This document shows positions 11,449 through 21,260 of a stretch of DNA of 26,278 bases, in pieces; within the stretch, counting starts at the first letter, position 1; the number at the start of each line of letters is the position of its first letter. Made by a program: the position numbers and the translations under genes. The notes under the pieces are model-generated. The model did no database searches. It was not told where the DNA came from and was given only the letters and a program-made list of their open reading frames with translations. Origin of the DNA: Alectoria sarmentosa (Eukaryota; Ascomycota; Lecanoromycetes; Lecanorales; Parmeliaceae); assembly GCA_009733775.1 (NCBI GenBank), contig WOGZ01000411.1, positions 1-26,278 of the forward strand, read 5' to 3'.

Positions 11449-11503
11449 GAAGTGGCAAGTTGGAAATGGCAAGTAGGAAATGGGAAGTAGGAAGTGGGAA
11501 GTT
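11448..11503. repeat. 14-bp minisatellite, four copies, starting at the MFS stop codon
   Basis: Four exact-length 14-bp units follow head to tail: GGAAGTGGCAAGTT, GGAAATGGCAAGTA, GGAAATGGGAAGTA and GGAAGTGGGAAGTT. The first base is the last base of the TAG stop codon of the transporter, so the array lies in the 3' UTR. The units differ at a few positions, mostly by transitions. Confidence 0.9.
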
Positions 11504-12037
11504 GATGAATTTCTGCCTATATTTTTGAACATCTTGAGCCCGCTGAACCCGCTGGAAGGCAATGCTTGGAGGAGTCGCCGTATATAATTCTGGGATTTGT
11601 TGTCTTTGCCCTATCGGTATTAGAATATGATCATCATCACAGTCGAGCAAATTCGCTTTATAACGATGTCCTCGAAATTGAATGCAGGCGTTATGAAGGA
11701 AATCGGCGCTGAGAGAAGATTGTGGTATTTAGGTAGATGAGTCAGCGCGAGAGTGAGATTTTGACTTTCCTTCCGCGGTCGATTGAACGAGGTGTGCAGC
11801 AGATATTGTGACAGAGATTGCGTTGGCGAGCTTTGGCGAGGCTGGGAAGCCTAACAGGCAGGCGAACGGCATAAAGGAAGTCACGTTCAATGCTGGTGGG
11901 GTCAGGAATCTATCTATCTTCTACTATATTTCCTCGGGCGTGGGATCGAAATCCACCTCTGAGAAAAACATCGTGCATTCAATCGGATCGATTGCATATA
12001 CCTACCTTACCACTTTCTCGAAGACCCTGTAACATAT
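11504..12037. other. Convergent intergenic region between the MFS gene and the minus-strand gene
   Basis: About 530 bases between two convergent stop codons. It should contain both 3' UTRs. A 74-codon open frame at 11808-12032 has no recognisable feature. No clear terminator or polyadenylation motif is seen. Confidence 0.5.
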
Positions 12038-12637
12038 TCATCGCCTGCCAGCGCGTTTGACCGTTTCCCATCCCTGCCCAAGCTCGATCTCACTCGCCTC
12101 GTTCTGATCTTCCTCCTTCGCTTCTTCGTCCTGCTTCTCTTCCTTCTTTTTGACTTCTTCTTCTTCTCGAGCCCTCTTCTCCTTTGATTCCGCCGCTGCG
12201 GCATCCCGCGTCTCTTCCTTCTTTTCTTTCAATCTCTGGATCTCGCTCTTGATCTGGCTCACTTCTTGCGCGCGCTCTTCGTCGGTGAGTTTTTCGAGGC
12301 GGGTCGTGGTGAGGCGGGATAGAGGTTTGTGCTTGGTTGGAGGCAAGATTGTGGAACCGTCGGAGTTGTCGGCAAGGTTGCTGAATCGGCTTCCCTTAGT
12401 CTTGGGGGCTGCGGCGGCTGTTAGCTCAGAACGATTTATGCAGGACTTCCTGCCGTCAGACTGGCCTTTTGCCTGCTTCATGTCCGCACGCTTTCGTTCT
12501 TTGGCGTCGCATTGGTTTCGTAGATCGTCGCGGTGCTGTGCGAGTTGTTGGTAAGCCTGGCCGAATTTAGACGGGGAATCGGAGGCTGGATCGTATTTGT
12601 TGGAGAGGAGGAATGCGGGTTCTCGTTCGGAGGCCAT
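12038..12637 (-). CDS. Conserved-looking Lys/Glu-rich coiled-coil protein, function unknown
   Basis: A single open frame of 199 aa on the minus strand (MASEREPAFLLSNKYDPASD start). The N-terminal third has a compact pattern (KYDP..., FGQAYQQLAQHRDDLRNQCDAKERKRADMKQAKG). The middle is Ser/Thr/Pro-rich. Residues about 120-185 form a highly charged, probably coiled segment (EVSQIKSEIQRLKEKKEE, KKEEKQDEEAKEEDQ), and the end is GWETVKRAGRR. The C-terminal W-E-T-V-K-R tail after an acidic linker looks like a short peptide motif. The plus-strand frame covering the same bases is a shadow of the charged repeat. A small intron cannot be excluded (an AACAG acceptor-like site lies inside), but none is needed. 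It is convergent with the MFS gene. I do not recognise the family. Confidence 0.6.
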   Translation of the reverse strand: MASEREPAFLLSNKYDPASDSPSKFGQAYQQLAQHRDDLRNQCDAKERKRADMKQAKGQSDGRKSCINRSELTAAAAPKTKGSRFSNLADNSDGSTILPPTKHKPLSRLTTTRLEKLTDEERAQEVSQIKSEIQRLKEKKEETRDAAAAESKEKRAREEEEVKKKEEKQDEEAKEEDQNEASEIELGQGWETVKRAGRR

Positions 12638-15351
12638 GTTGAGGTTGTCTGGTTTGAGCTTTGCTGTGAAACGAGGGGACGGAAGAAGGCATTATGAGCA
12701 TGGGTTTTGTGATAATGAAGGTTTTGTCTCGCGTTTGCTAGATATAGCGAGACATGTATGGAAAAAGGCAGGAACAGTCTTGAAAGAGCTGGATGATAGA
12801 TACCGAAGGCTCTGAGACAGTGGCTGAGGCTGTAAAGAAAGATATTTCGCACTATCGATGCATGATCGATAGAATGTCAAAAGATACAAAGGCAGCAAAA
12901 TGCTGTTTGTGCAACATGTTGACTGTGTAATGTCTCTACTGCAAGGCTCATGCTAGTCAATAGATGACTGCGCTCAATATGTATTGCAGGATAAGAAGAG
13001 GATGTTAAGAAGCGTCAATAAGCGTCAATAAGCGACGGGGTAGCAATCAAGGTTTCTGTACTCATCTATGATCAAATTACTGTGTTCTCCCTAGACCAGG
13101 TGTATGAGAAGTGCCTACCCCGTTTGCAAAGGGCAGATCTCTTCCATGGCATTGGGCGTGAGGTGAAATTCCCCGAAAATGATCGTGATGGTTTGCCTGA
13201 GCTTCTGCCTCCAGGAGTTCGATATGCTAAGTCACATCAATGATTTGCCGCAAGGACAGGACCTTCTCCAGTATTGATGATTTCCTCTGGACTGTTGCGA
13301 CGCCTCACTCAACCTTGGCTAACGCCGCACTTCTCCGGACAGACTCGGCGGCAGCTTGAGCAGATGAATTCCGAAAAACAACAATGTTGGCACTACATGG
13401 TCCATGACTAGCGCGTTGCTAACTGCCGGGAGCTCTGCGGGCAAAAAGTCGTACCCGACTAGGAATATAATTACGGGTGTTGGCCCTGAGCATAGCGTCA
13501 GTTAAGAATGACTTTTTGTCTGCAAACCTCCTGTGGTGGAGTGGGACTTAGCACCACCTTAGTCCCAGGGCCAGCGCTGGTGCCAACAGCACCAGGAACT
13601 CGGCACGTGGCACCAGGAATTATTCCTTGGTTAGGCACGATTGCTCCCGTAGCAGAGTCTCATTAGCACTGCCCTAGTCTCGGCCCTACAACGAGATCTT
13701 CGGGAATCGGGAGTCGGGAACACTGTCAGTGGCTAGCTTTCCGCCTAGGGAGAGCTAGCTGAGTAAGACGAGCCGAGTCGGAGATTAAATGCAGGCGGCC
13801 TTACGCCTCCTTAAACGGGTACTCATTCCACAGATGTGACGGTTCAAGCTGCAAGTGAGGCCTGTCAGGGGGGACGGAGTTTCTGGTAATCCTGTCAGCA
13901 TCAATCATCTCTTACTCTGGTCTACACAGAGCTATGGTGTGCCTGGCTGGGTGAGATATGATGCTCATTACCTACCCTGTCCGGATAGGTAACTTACCTG
14001 CATGTCGCATTGCGGCAATTTCGATCGACATGTGAGCTGGATGGTCGCATCTGCTATTTTGGGCTTAGGAATAGAACCATGTGGTCTGGGGTGACCCCAT
14101 TATCCCATGAATTGATAGGGTTCAAAATTCAGGGGTGCAGACCTGCAGCGACCAAACATCAGCATACACCAAAAAAACCACATTTTTCGCACAGTGCATC
14201 CCAATTTTTCAACTGATCAAGCTGCGAGGATATTTGCACTTTCACAAATCCCCCATGCAAGTAGATTTGTGAGTTCGCATCCAAAACATTCCTGCAAATC
14301 TTGATGTTCAAAAGTTACAATATATTGATATTGCGTTGCGACTTGCGCCGAAGAGGTGGAAACGTTTTGTCATGCGCTGCCAAGACATTCGGGACCCCGA
14401 TCTGCAGGCGCCAATGCGTGAGATAGGAGGGGTAAGCCGTAATGAGACTGCATATGATTGGTCGCCGGTAGCGAGGCATGGGGCACGAACGTAAGGCTAT
14501 CATTTGAGATCTAAGCAAGGCTGAAATACTGACTTTGAGAACTACGAGCGCTAAGCAAAACGACACGGGACAGCTACAATTAATGCCGGTAAGGCTACCA
14601 TGTTTTTTTACCAGCATTCTCTGTTCGACTGCATGTCCTTGTAATTGAGCTTTGTGTTTTACTTCCTGATATCTTTATATATTGACACTTGCTCCAGCAG
14701 GTTCGTGAGGAAACTCGCTGCTGCCCTGTGAGTCGCTACTCTTCCCCTCTTTACCTTGAGTTGATCACAAAGTTCTGAATTGAACAGATGAAGATCAACT
14801 GTTGGCCCCCACAAAGCGGTCTGGGTCATGCTCTGATAGGACGCCTCTCACGTGCTATGTTTCGAAAGGCGCCAGAAAGAACACCATCTTCGCTTCGTAT
14901 CTGCCAATTGAGCCTGGCTTGTGCTTATGGTCACATCCGTTCTAGCTTGGAATTCTGCCCCATTCACCCGCCTTGACAGGGTCCTCGACGCGTGTGCAAC
15001 GTCGTTGCTACCCACCGAGCGCTCATAGTGAGTTGGATTGCAGATATTATCTGCACACCCTTGACTCCCTCTCTACACCACATCGGCCTCTCTGAGCTAT
15101 TATCGTAGACTTCTGCAGTAGTACCCGTGCATGCCAAAGTTACGGGCGAGCGACATTTAGCTGCTTACAAGGTTCAGCTCCGTATTCCTCTATGAGCAAA
15201 ATGTGGGTGAAGACTCGGAGATGCCATTTCCATTTCCAATCTCTTTCTCTACGTACATAATTAGAGGCCTTCCTTTAAAAGCTGAGACTTTTCATCTATT
15301 GAAGCCCTACTATTCCATTTCAGGCACGTTTTCAAACTTCGTTGCCGTCTT
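12638..15351. other. Long gene-poor spacer of normal base composition
   Basis: About 2.7 kb with no supportable gene. The left end must carry the promoter and 5' UTR of the minus-strand gene. A short direct repeat (AGCGTCAATA twice, 13013-13032) and a 9-bp inverted repeat CAAAAAGTC/GACTTTTTG (near 13442 and 13510) are present. The segment at 13540-13620 is rich in CACCA/CCAGG words, and TGGGGTGACCCCA near 14086 is an odd palindrome. These could be decayed transposon pieces, but I cannot assign them. The right end is the upstream region of the secreted-protein gene, with TTTAAAAG near 15275 as a possible TATA element. Confidence 0.45.
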
Positions 15352-15411
15352 CAGTCTTTACAGCCTCCATCTCAATTGATCCAGTCTTTACGGCCTTCGA
15401 ATCAATTAGCC
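15352..15411 (+). repeat. Two 30-bp tandem copies forming the leader of the secreted-protein gene
   Basis: 15352-15381 and 15382-15411 each begin CAGTCTTTAC and carry TCAATT at the same internal position. They match at about 22 of 30 bases, with no gap. The second copy ends exactly at the start codon (15412), so the 5' UTR was probably lengthened by a local duplication. Confidence 0.75.
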
Positions 15412-16043
15412 ATGTTCAGCCTTCTTCCCGCCGTCGCTCTCTTCCTACCCCTCCTCCCCACCCTCATTTCCGCCCAATGCGATGCCTGTAATTCCTATTC
15501 TGCCGCACTCGAGTCGTGCCAGACCACCAGCGCTCAAGTCGTCGATGTCGGCTCCACGATGGATTCAACGACCCTCCACTGCATGTGTACCTCCAGATCC
15601 AACGTTACAGAAATGAACACCTGCCTCGGCTGCGACGAATCAAACCTCAGTACGACCCTCAACATCGCGGTGCTGAACGCATGGACGATGACTTGCAAGG
15701 CCGATGCCCGGTTTGGCGACCAGCAGGCTGTGAGTTGCTGGGAGAGCCAGCCGGGGAGCATCATTCCATGTGTCTCGACGCCTAGTGGAAGTGGGAGTGG
15801 AAGTGAGGGTAGCGACACATCTAGTGGGAGCGACGTCGCCACCAGCGCCTCGACTGGTGCGACGAGCTCAGCGAGCAGGTAGGTCTCCGGCGGCTTTAAT
15901 GACTTCCTTTTCTGATGTTCGTCAGTCAATCTGCTGCCAGATCTTCAGAAACAAGCGCCAAGTCGGACGCGATACGGTCTTGGCAGGCGCCTGTCCTACT
16001 CTCAGTCTTGGTCATTGGACTGAGTATGCTAATCGTACTTTAA
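15412..16043 (+). CDS. Small secreted Cys-rich protein with probable GPI-anchor signal
   Basis: Two exons, 15412-15878 and 15926-16043 (585 nt, 194 aa), flank a 47-bp intron with donor GTAGGT and acceptor CGTCAG. MFSLLPAVALFLPLLPTLISA is a clean signal peptide with likely cleavage before Gln22. The mature domain carries ten Cys in the order CxxC, C, CxC, CxxC, C, C, C (CDAC, HCMC, CLGC), giving up to five disulfides, plus N-glycosylation sites (NVT, NLS). A Ser/Gly/Thr-rich stalk follows. The intron is needed to reach the C-terminus, which ends in a hydrophobic tail (PVLLSVLVIGLSMLIVL) typical of a GPI-anchor signal. The spacing does not fit the CFEM domain. Location would be cell wall or outer plasma membrane. 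A frame extending upstream to TTG 15376 is not used because ATG 15412 gives the good signal peptide. It lies about 525 bp from the AT-rich block. Confidence 0.85.
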
Positions 16044-16386
16044 TAATCGTCAAAGGAGCGAACGCCTGTTGTGGCTTCGTAGAGCCGCTGGAAAGACACA
16101 TTAATCACGCTTGTATAATAGTTAATGTATGAATGACGTGGTCATGGCTTCTGCTGATGTTTCATATAAAAGAGGTATACAAGATGGTTCTCTCGGAATT
16201 TTTAAGTCGAGAAGTGCAACAAAGAGTTAATGCATGGACCAATCAATCTGTCTGCTAAAACTGTAACGTTTAACGCCTTCGATATGCTCGTCGTGGTCGG
16301 AAGGAGTCTGCTAACTACGCTCTCGCGAACACTGTGCTTATGGAATTTGTAAATTAATTTTCCGAGCTCACAAGACAGCAACATAG
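16044..16386. other. Spacer between the secreted-protein gene and the AT-rich boundary
   Basis: About 340 bases of intermediate composition. The left part is the 3' UTR of the secreted-protein gene. A minus-strand frame at 16202-16384 has no recognisable feature. Confidence 0.5.
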
Positions 16387-16536
16387 ATCACAACTCGCAT
16401 TACTGCCTTTCCTTCCGTCACCGCCACCACCATTGTCTCGGCGGGCACCAACACCAGAGTCGTCGCTCAGTCAGTCCAGTCCTGGGCGTTCTTGGACTCC
16501 GGGCTCATTTTTCAATACTCTCAGTCTATGCCATAA
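16387..16536 (+). pseudogene. Possible orphan exon fragment at the edge of the AT-rich block
   Basis: The frame beginning ATCACAACTCGC encodes a Thr/Val/Ser-rich stretch (ITAFPSVTATTIVSAGTNTR) with C-rich third codon positions, unlike the surrounding spacer. It is preceded by CATAG, which could be a splice acceptor and also places an in-frame stop directly upstream. The frame stops at 16534-16536, only about 30 bases before the AT-rich boundary. The style resembles low-complexity Thr/Ser segments of fungal cell-surface proteins. No start codon or partner exon was found. It may be the relic of a gene cut by the repeat block, or chance. Confidence 0.3.
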
Positions 16537-16568
16537 CCCTACCAAGTTACAACATTTTCACCTCTCTT

Positions 16569-18962
16569 TTAAATATTAAATTAAAAGATCTTTTAGTGAA
16601 TTAAAGCTATTGTGTTTAAATATTTAAGAGATTTTTTAAGTAACGAATACTCGTTTTTACTTTTTTAAATATTAATATAATTATTATAATTAATATAATT
16701 ATATATTATATATTTTATTTATATATAAAAATGTGTATTTGTAAATAAAAGTATATTTACGTTAATATATATAATTAAATTAATTATGTTAATTAAAGAT
16801 AATAATTAAAACGATAAATTTTTTTTTATTATTATTAATATTTCATTTTATAAAATAATTTGATATATTTTATTTTAAAATATTTTATTTAATATTTAAT
16901 ACTTTTTTAAATAATAAATAAAGTATATAAATTAATTATAATAAAAAAAAATGTTAAAATTATCAATTAATCGTTTTATAAATTTCGATATAAAAGTTAT
17001 TTTAATTATATTAATTAAAATTATATTAATTATATTTAATTTAACGATCGAATTACGAAGAAAATTTTAAACGTAAAAAAAAAAAAAAAAAAAATTTTTT
17101 TTATATTTATTTTATATTTATAAATTTATTTTTTAATTATAAAATATTATTTTAAATATAAATATTATTTAAAATTTCGTTTATAATATTTTAAATATAA
17201 AGCGAAAAATTATAATATATAATATAAATAAAAGTTAAATTTTTTGATATTATTTTAAAAAATAAAAATTATTTTATAATTTTATTAAATATTTAATATA
17301 TAATTATTATAATATTTTTTTTTTAAAAAAAAAATAGCTTTTACGTTAGCGAAAACTTTAAAAATTATAAAAATATAATTTTTTTTAAAAAAGAGTTAAG
17401 AAAATCGAAAATTTTTAAAGTTAAAATTTTAAAAAATTTTCGTTTTATAATTACGAATATTATCGTTATTTTCGATTAATAATATTTATAATATTTTAAT
17501 ATATTTATTTTTAAATATTATTAATATTATAATAAACGTATTTAAAAAAAATTAAACGTTTTTATTAATATATTTTTAATTTAATTTAATAAATTACTTT
17601 TTTATTAAATAAATATCGAAAACTTTTAATCGAAATAAATTTTTAAATTTTATTATATTTAATTCGCAGCGATTAAAAATAATTAAATAAACGAAAAATA
17701 AATATATACTTTATAACGAATTTATTTTATATATTTTAATATATTATTTAATTTTATTTAATTTAATATAATTTAAACATTTATATATAAGTTTTTTTTT
17801 ATAATTTTTTAAATTTATAATTTTCGTTATATATATTTATATAACGAAATATTAATAATATTATAAAGTTTTATATTATTATTAAAAATGTTTTAAATTA
17901 ATTAAATAATATTTATAAAATAATATTATATAATTAATTTAAAATAAATTAATATATTTACGAAAATTTAAAAAAAAATATTAAATAATTATTTTTAAAG
18001 TTTTATATTAAATTTATAATATATATCGTTAAAAATTAATTAAAACGTTAATTAATAAAAATTCTAAATTTATTATTATTAAATAATTAAATAATTAAAT
18101 AATTATTAAATTAAATAATTATATAAATTTTATATAAAATATACGTTATTATAATATTATCTTTTATAAATTTTTATAAATTTTATAAAATTTAAATTTT
18201 ATTAAATTAATTTCGTAATTATTTCGCTAATAAAAATATTTAATAAATATATATTTATTTAATATATTTCGAATTTTTTTATAAATAATATTTTTTAAAA
18301 TAATATTTATTTTAAATAACGTTTTTATTTAATTTTTTAAAAGAATTTTAATCGCTAAAAGTTAATATAAAATAAATGTTATTTTATAAATTAAAACTTT
18401 TTATTTTAATAAATTTTATTTTAAATTATTAATATCGTATTTTATTTAATTAAAATAAAATTTGTTATTTAAAATAAAATTTACGAAATTAATAATATAA
18501 TAAATTTTATTTTAAATAATAAATTAATTTATAAAATTAATTTTAAATAACGAATTTTATTTTCGAATATTTTTTCGAAATTTTTTATTTAATTAAAATT
18601 TTAAATTAAATTATAATTAACGTTATTTATTTTAAAATAAAATAATTTTATAATTATTATATAATTTAAATAAAAAAATTATAATATTAATTTTTTTTTT
18701 TTTTTATATATATATATAATAATATAAAAAATTAATATAAATTAAAATTAAATATAAATTATTTACGAATTAAAAAATTATTAATTTTAATATTTTATTA
18801 AAAATATATTTAAATTTTATTTTATTAAATTATATAAATTAAAATTTATAAATTAAATTTATAATATTTAAAATAAATAAAAACGAAACGAATTTAAATA
18901 AAATTAATTAAGTGAACTTTATTTACTTTTTTATACGTATATAATTTACTTTTATTATTATA
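16569..18962. repeat. Highly saturated AT-rich flank, unidentified older repeat
   Basis: About 2.4 kb left of the copia element. It is poorer in G/C than the element, with a 20-A run at 17075-17094 followed directly by 8 T, and many TTTTATTTTAAA-type words in both orientations (for example around 18395-18560). No LTR, terminal repeat or domain relic is readable. It is probably one or more older repeats mutated beyond recognition, into which the copia element inserted. Confidence 0.55.
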
Positions 18963-18967
18963 TAAAA
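18963..18967. repeat. Left target-site duplication (TAAAA)
   Basis: TAAAA directly abuts the left LTR and is repeated exactly at 26157-26161 directly outside the right LTR. Five bases is the usual duplication length for Ty1/copia integrases. In such AT-rich DNA a chance match is possible, but its exact position at both ends supports it. Confidence 0.72.
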
Positions 18968-19092
18968 TGTAAAAATATAATATAAAACACTTAATTATAT
19001 TTTTCTAAAAATGTTATAAAGAAAAGTGCGATCTATATTATAAGCGTATACGTTTATATTATATAATTTATCACGTAATTTAAATTTCGACA
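18968..19092 (-). repeat. 3' LTR of the copia element (125 bp)
   Basis: This copy starts TGTAAAAATA and ends TTTCGACA on the plus strand, so the ends are inverted TGT..ACA. It aligns without gaps to 26032-26156 at a constant offset of 7064. The copies differ at 11 positions, all transitions; six appear mutated in this copy. Confidence 0.93.
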
Positions 19093-19102
19093 CTCTTCTT
19101 CG
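19093..19102 (-). other. Polypurine tract (plus-strand DNA primer site) of the copia element
   Basis: On the minus strand CGAAGAAGAG directly precedes the 3' LTR start TGTCGAAA. A purine run at this exact place is what a retrotransposon needs to prime second-strand synthesis. It stands out as a cluster of G within AT-rich DNA. Confidence 0.75.
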
Positions 19103-19121
19103 CATATATACTTTTAAAAAA

Positions 19122-19196
19122 ATCGAACGTCGAATAAATAAGATGAATCGAGCGTCGAGTAACTATAGTGAGTTTAGCGTCGAATAGTTAATGTGA
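19122..19196. repeat. Three 25-bp tandem repeats beside the 3' LTR
   Basis: Units 19122-19146, 19147-19171 and 19172-19196 share a core of A/G-CGTCGA-A/G-TA and end in TGA. Differences are mainly transitions plus some unrelated bases in the third copy. They lie within the 3' non-coding part of the element, 30 bp inside the LTR. Confidence 0.7.
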
Positions 19197-19221
19197 AATT
19201 ATTTTTATACATCTCTTTTAT

Positions 19222-19480
19222 CTCTTATGCGCTCGATAGAAATTCGAATTTCAAATATAAAATTCGAAACTCGCGATGTTCAAAATCGAGTAAAAATAGT
19301 GAAAATTCGAAAAAGAATATAATCACTCTTTTATGAATTATCTTTATTTTATAAATTATTTTTATTTTTTATATATCACTTTTCTCTTTTATAAACATTC
19401 GAATTTCAAAAACGAGATTTAAAACTCGCGATGTTTAAAGTCGAGTAGAAAGAGTGAAAATCGAAAATCTAAAAACGATT
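19222..19480. repeat. Direct repeat of about 100 bp, offset about 155 bp, in the 3' non-coding region of the element
   Basis: Both copies contain ATTCGAATTTCAAA, then AAACTCGCGATGTT, then AAAGTCGAGTA or AAAATCGAGTA, then GTGAAAA..TCGAAAA, in the same order. The first runs from about 19240 to 19320 and the second from about 19396 to 19470. Most differences are C/T or G/A, as expected of mutated duplicate copies. The function is unknown. Confidence 0.65.
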
Positions 19481-19658
19481 ATATTCTTTTAACCATATTC
19501 GTCACGATGTTATATAGAAAAAATTTCACTTTTTAACGAAAAATCGTTTTTTGATAAATTTATTTTTAGTTTATTTAATATATATCAAAAATCGATTGAT
19601 ATATGATTAATAAATATATATGAAAGTAAATTTTTCGATTAAACGAAATATTTCGAAT

Positions 19659-19683
19659 TATATATATATATATATATATATAT
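19659..19683. repeat. AT dinucleotide run
   Basis: An uninterrupted alternating A/T run of about 25 bases inside the 3' non-coding region of the copia element, ended by GCGATCG. Simple sequence; no function is evident. Confidence 0.85.
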
Positions 19684-20269
19684 GCGATCGATTATAAAGT
19701 TTATAAAATCGTTTTAAAATATTAATGCTTGATAATAGTGATTAATAATGTGTATATAAAAAATGTATAATAATAATATATATGATAATAATAGCGACAA
19801 TAGCGTTTAAGAATATAAGTGTAATAATTTTAAAAATATAAATATAATGATTTTAAGAGATATAATAATAACGATTTGATAAAAATATTTAAAGCGATTA
19901 ATAAAAAAACGATAATAGCGATCTTTTAAATAACGTCGTAAATCTCAAATTTGAATCGAATATAAATATAAATATTTCGAAAAAAGGCTCGCAAAGTTTA
20001 TTATTATAATTATAATAACGATAAATTAGTTTTTAATATAATGATAATATAACGAAGTTTTTGACATGTTAAAATTAATATTAAGATTCTGCGAGTAATT
20101 TTAATTTCGATCGATTATTCGAAGTGTGAAGATCAATGAAATCGCTTTTTTAAAGTTAAAAGCGTTAAATAATGATAGTGAGGCGATTTAAACGACTTAA
20201 ACGTTTTAAGCGTTTTTTTTGAAATAGTGATTTAAGTAATTTTAAGTAAATAATATGAGATTGTTTTTA

Positions 20270-20640
20270 TTTTAAAAATATTGCGAAAGGTAATAAATTT
20301 ATCGAGACATAAAATCTTGATAAAATTATCAATTATTTATTTATTAATAAAAACATATTAAACATTTACAATATTATTATTAACTTTTTCGCGTATAAAA
20401 TAATAAACGATGTTAATATGTTTAATGTAAATATAAAATTAAGCGTTTTTTGTGAAAGCGATTGCGTTTTGATTATTTTTAAAAATTATAATAATTTTAA
20501 AATTCGAATCGTTAGATCGTAAAAGTTAATTAAAAAAAAATTTTAGTTAAATAGCTTTTTTAATAGCTTGCGTTTAATCGATATATTTTATTTTATAAAT
20601 GAATAATGTTATAATAACTTAACGTTTGCTTGATTAATTA
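20270..20640 (-). pseudogene. RNase H domain relic of the copia polyprotein
   Basis: Reading the minus strand, SSKR followed by a stop appears at 20619-20630, then IKYID at the position of the family's EAEY motif (catalytic Glu replaced), then KKAI, then NQNAIAFTKNA, IKHINIVYYFIREKV and DKFITFRNIF ending near 20274. The order and spacing match the C-terminal RNase H of Ty1/copia Pol. Stop codons fall where Trp or Gln would be expected, as G-to-A or C-to-T changes produce. Confidence 0.85.
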
Positions 20641-21056
20641 ATAATGTCGTTATTTAAATTAAATAAATAATCGAAAATGAATCTTCGAGTTGAGTTTTCA
20701 GTTCAATTAAAATTAGTGTAATCGAATAAATTTTTTAAAAAGCTCTTATATACGAGTTCGTAATGTATCGTGTTTTTAAAATATCGAAAGATTCGAATAA
20801 TCGCATTTTAATGCGTTAAAGTAAAATTGATTAAGTATCGATTAATTAAAGAAATAACATAAACGATATTAAAATAAGTTTTTAATATAGCGTATATAAG
20901 GGAGTTTATAGTGAATTAATACTCTTTATAAAGCTTTTTAAAAATCACGTAACTCTTTTTAATGAGCGTTAATTTGCAATTAATTTCGAGTGATGTATTA
21001 ATAAAAGTGAGATTTCAACATTTAAAGTGATTGAAAAAGCGTATAATATACGCTTT

Positions 21057-21260
21057 TTATTTTAAACGAATAATGTTATTATAATAATTTCTTTTAACGA
21101 TTATACTCAAATAAAAAACGTATAATTTTAAATTTAATATGTGAAATTTGACGTTTAAAGCATTTTTAATTCGTTTAATAGCGATTTTATTACGATTTAT
21201 AATTAAGACATTATCGATATAAAGCGCTATAATGATTTTTTTTTTAAGGTTCATAAACAC
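21057..21260 (-). pseudogene. Reverse transcriptase palm fragment (YIDN in place of YVDD)
   Basis: The minus-strand frame reads IIIALYIDNVLIINRNK, then ALNVKFHILNL and KLYVFYLSIIVKR, matching the copia RT palm (ALYVDDLLI..., KF.M.DLGE...YLG). The catalytic box at 21210-21221 is YIDN, so the second Asp has become Asn, a G-to-A change that abolishes polymerase activity. The fragment is the longest unbroken piece of RT; flanking parts contain stops. Confidence 0.88.

Noticed and set aside
12150..12554. 134-aa plus-strand Ser/Phe-rich protein
   Set aside because: Antisense shadow of the Lys/Glu-rich minus-strand gene.
19121..19200. CRISPR-like array in the 25-bp repeats
   Set aside because: The repeats are head to tail without spacers, inside a eukaryotic retrotransposon.
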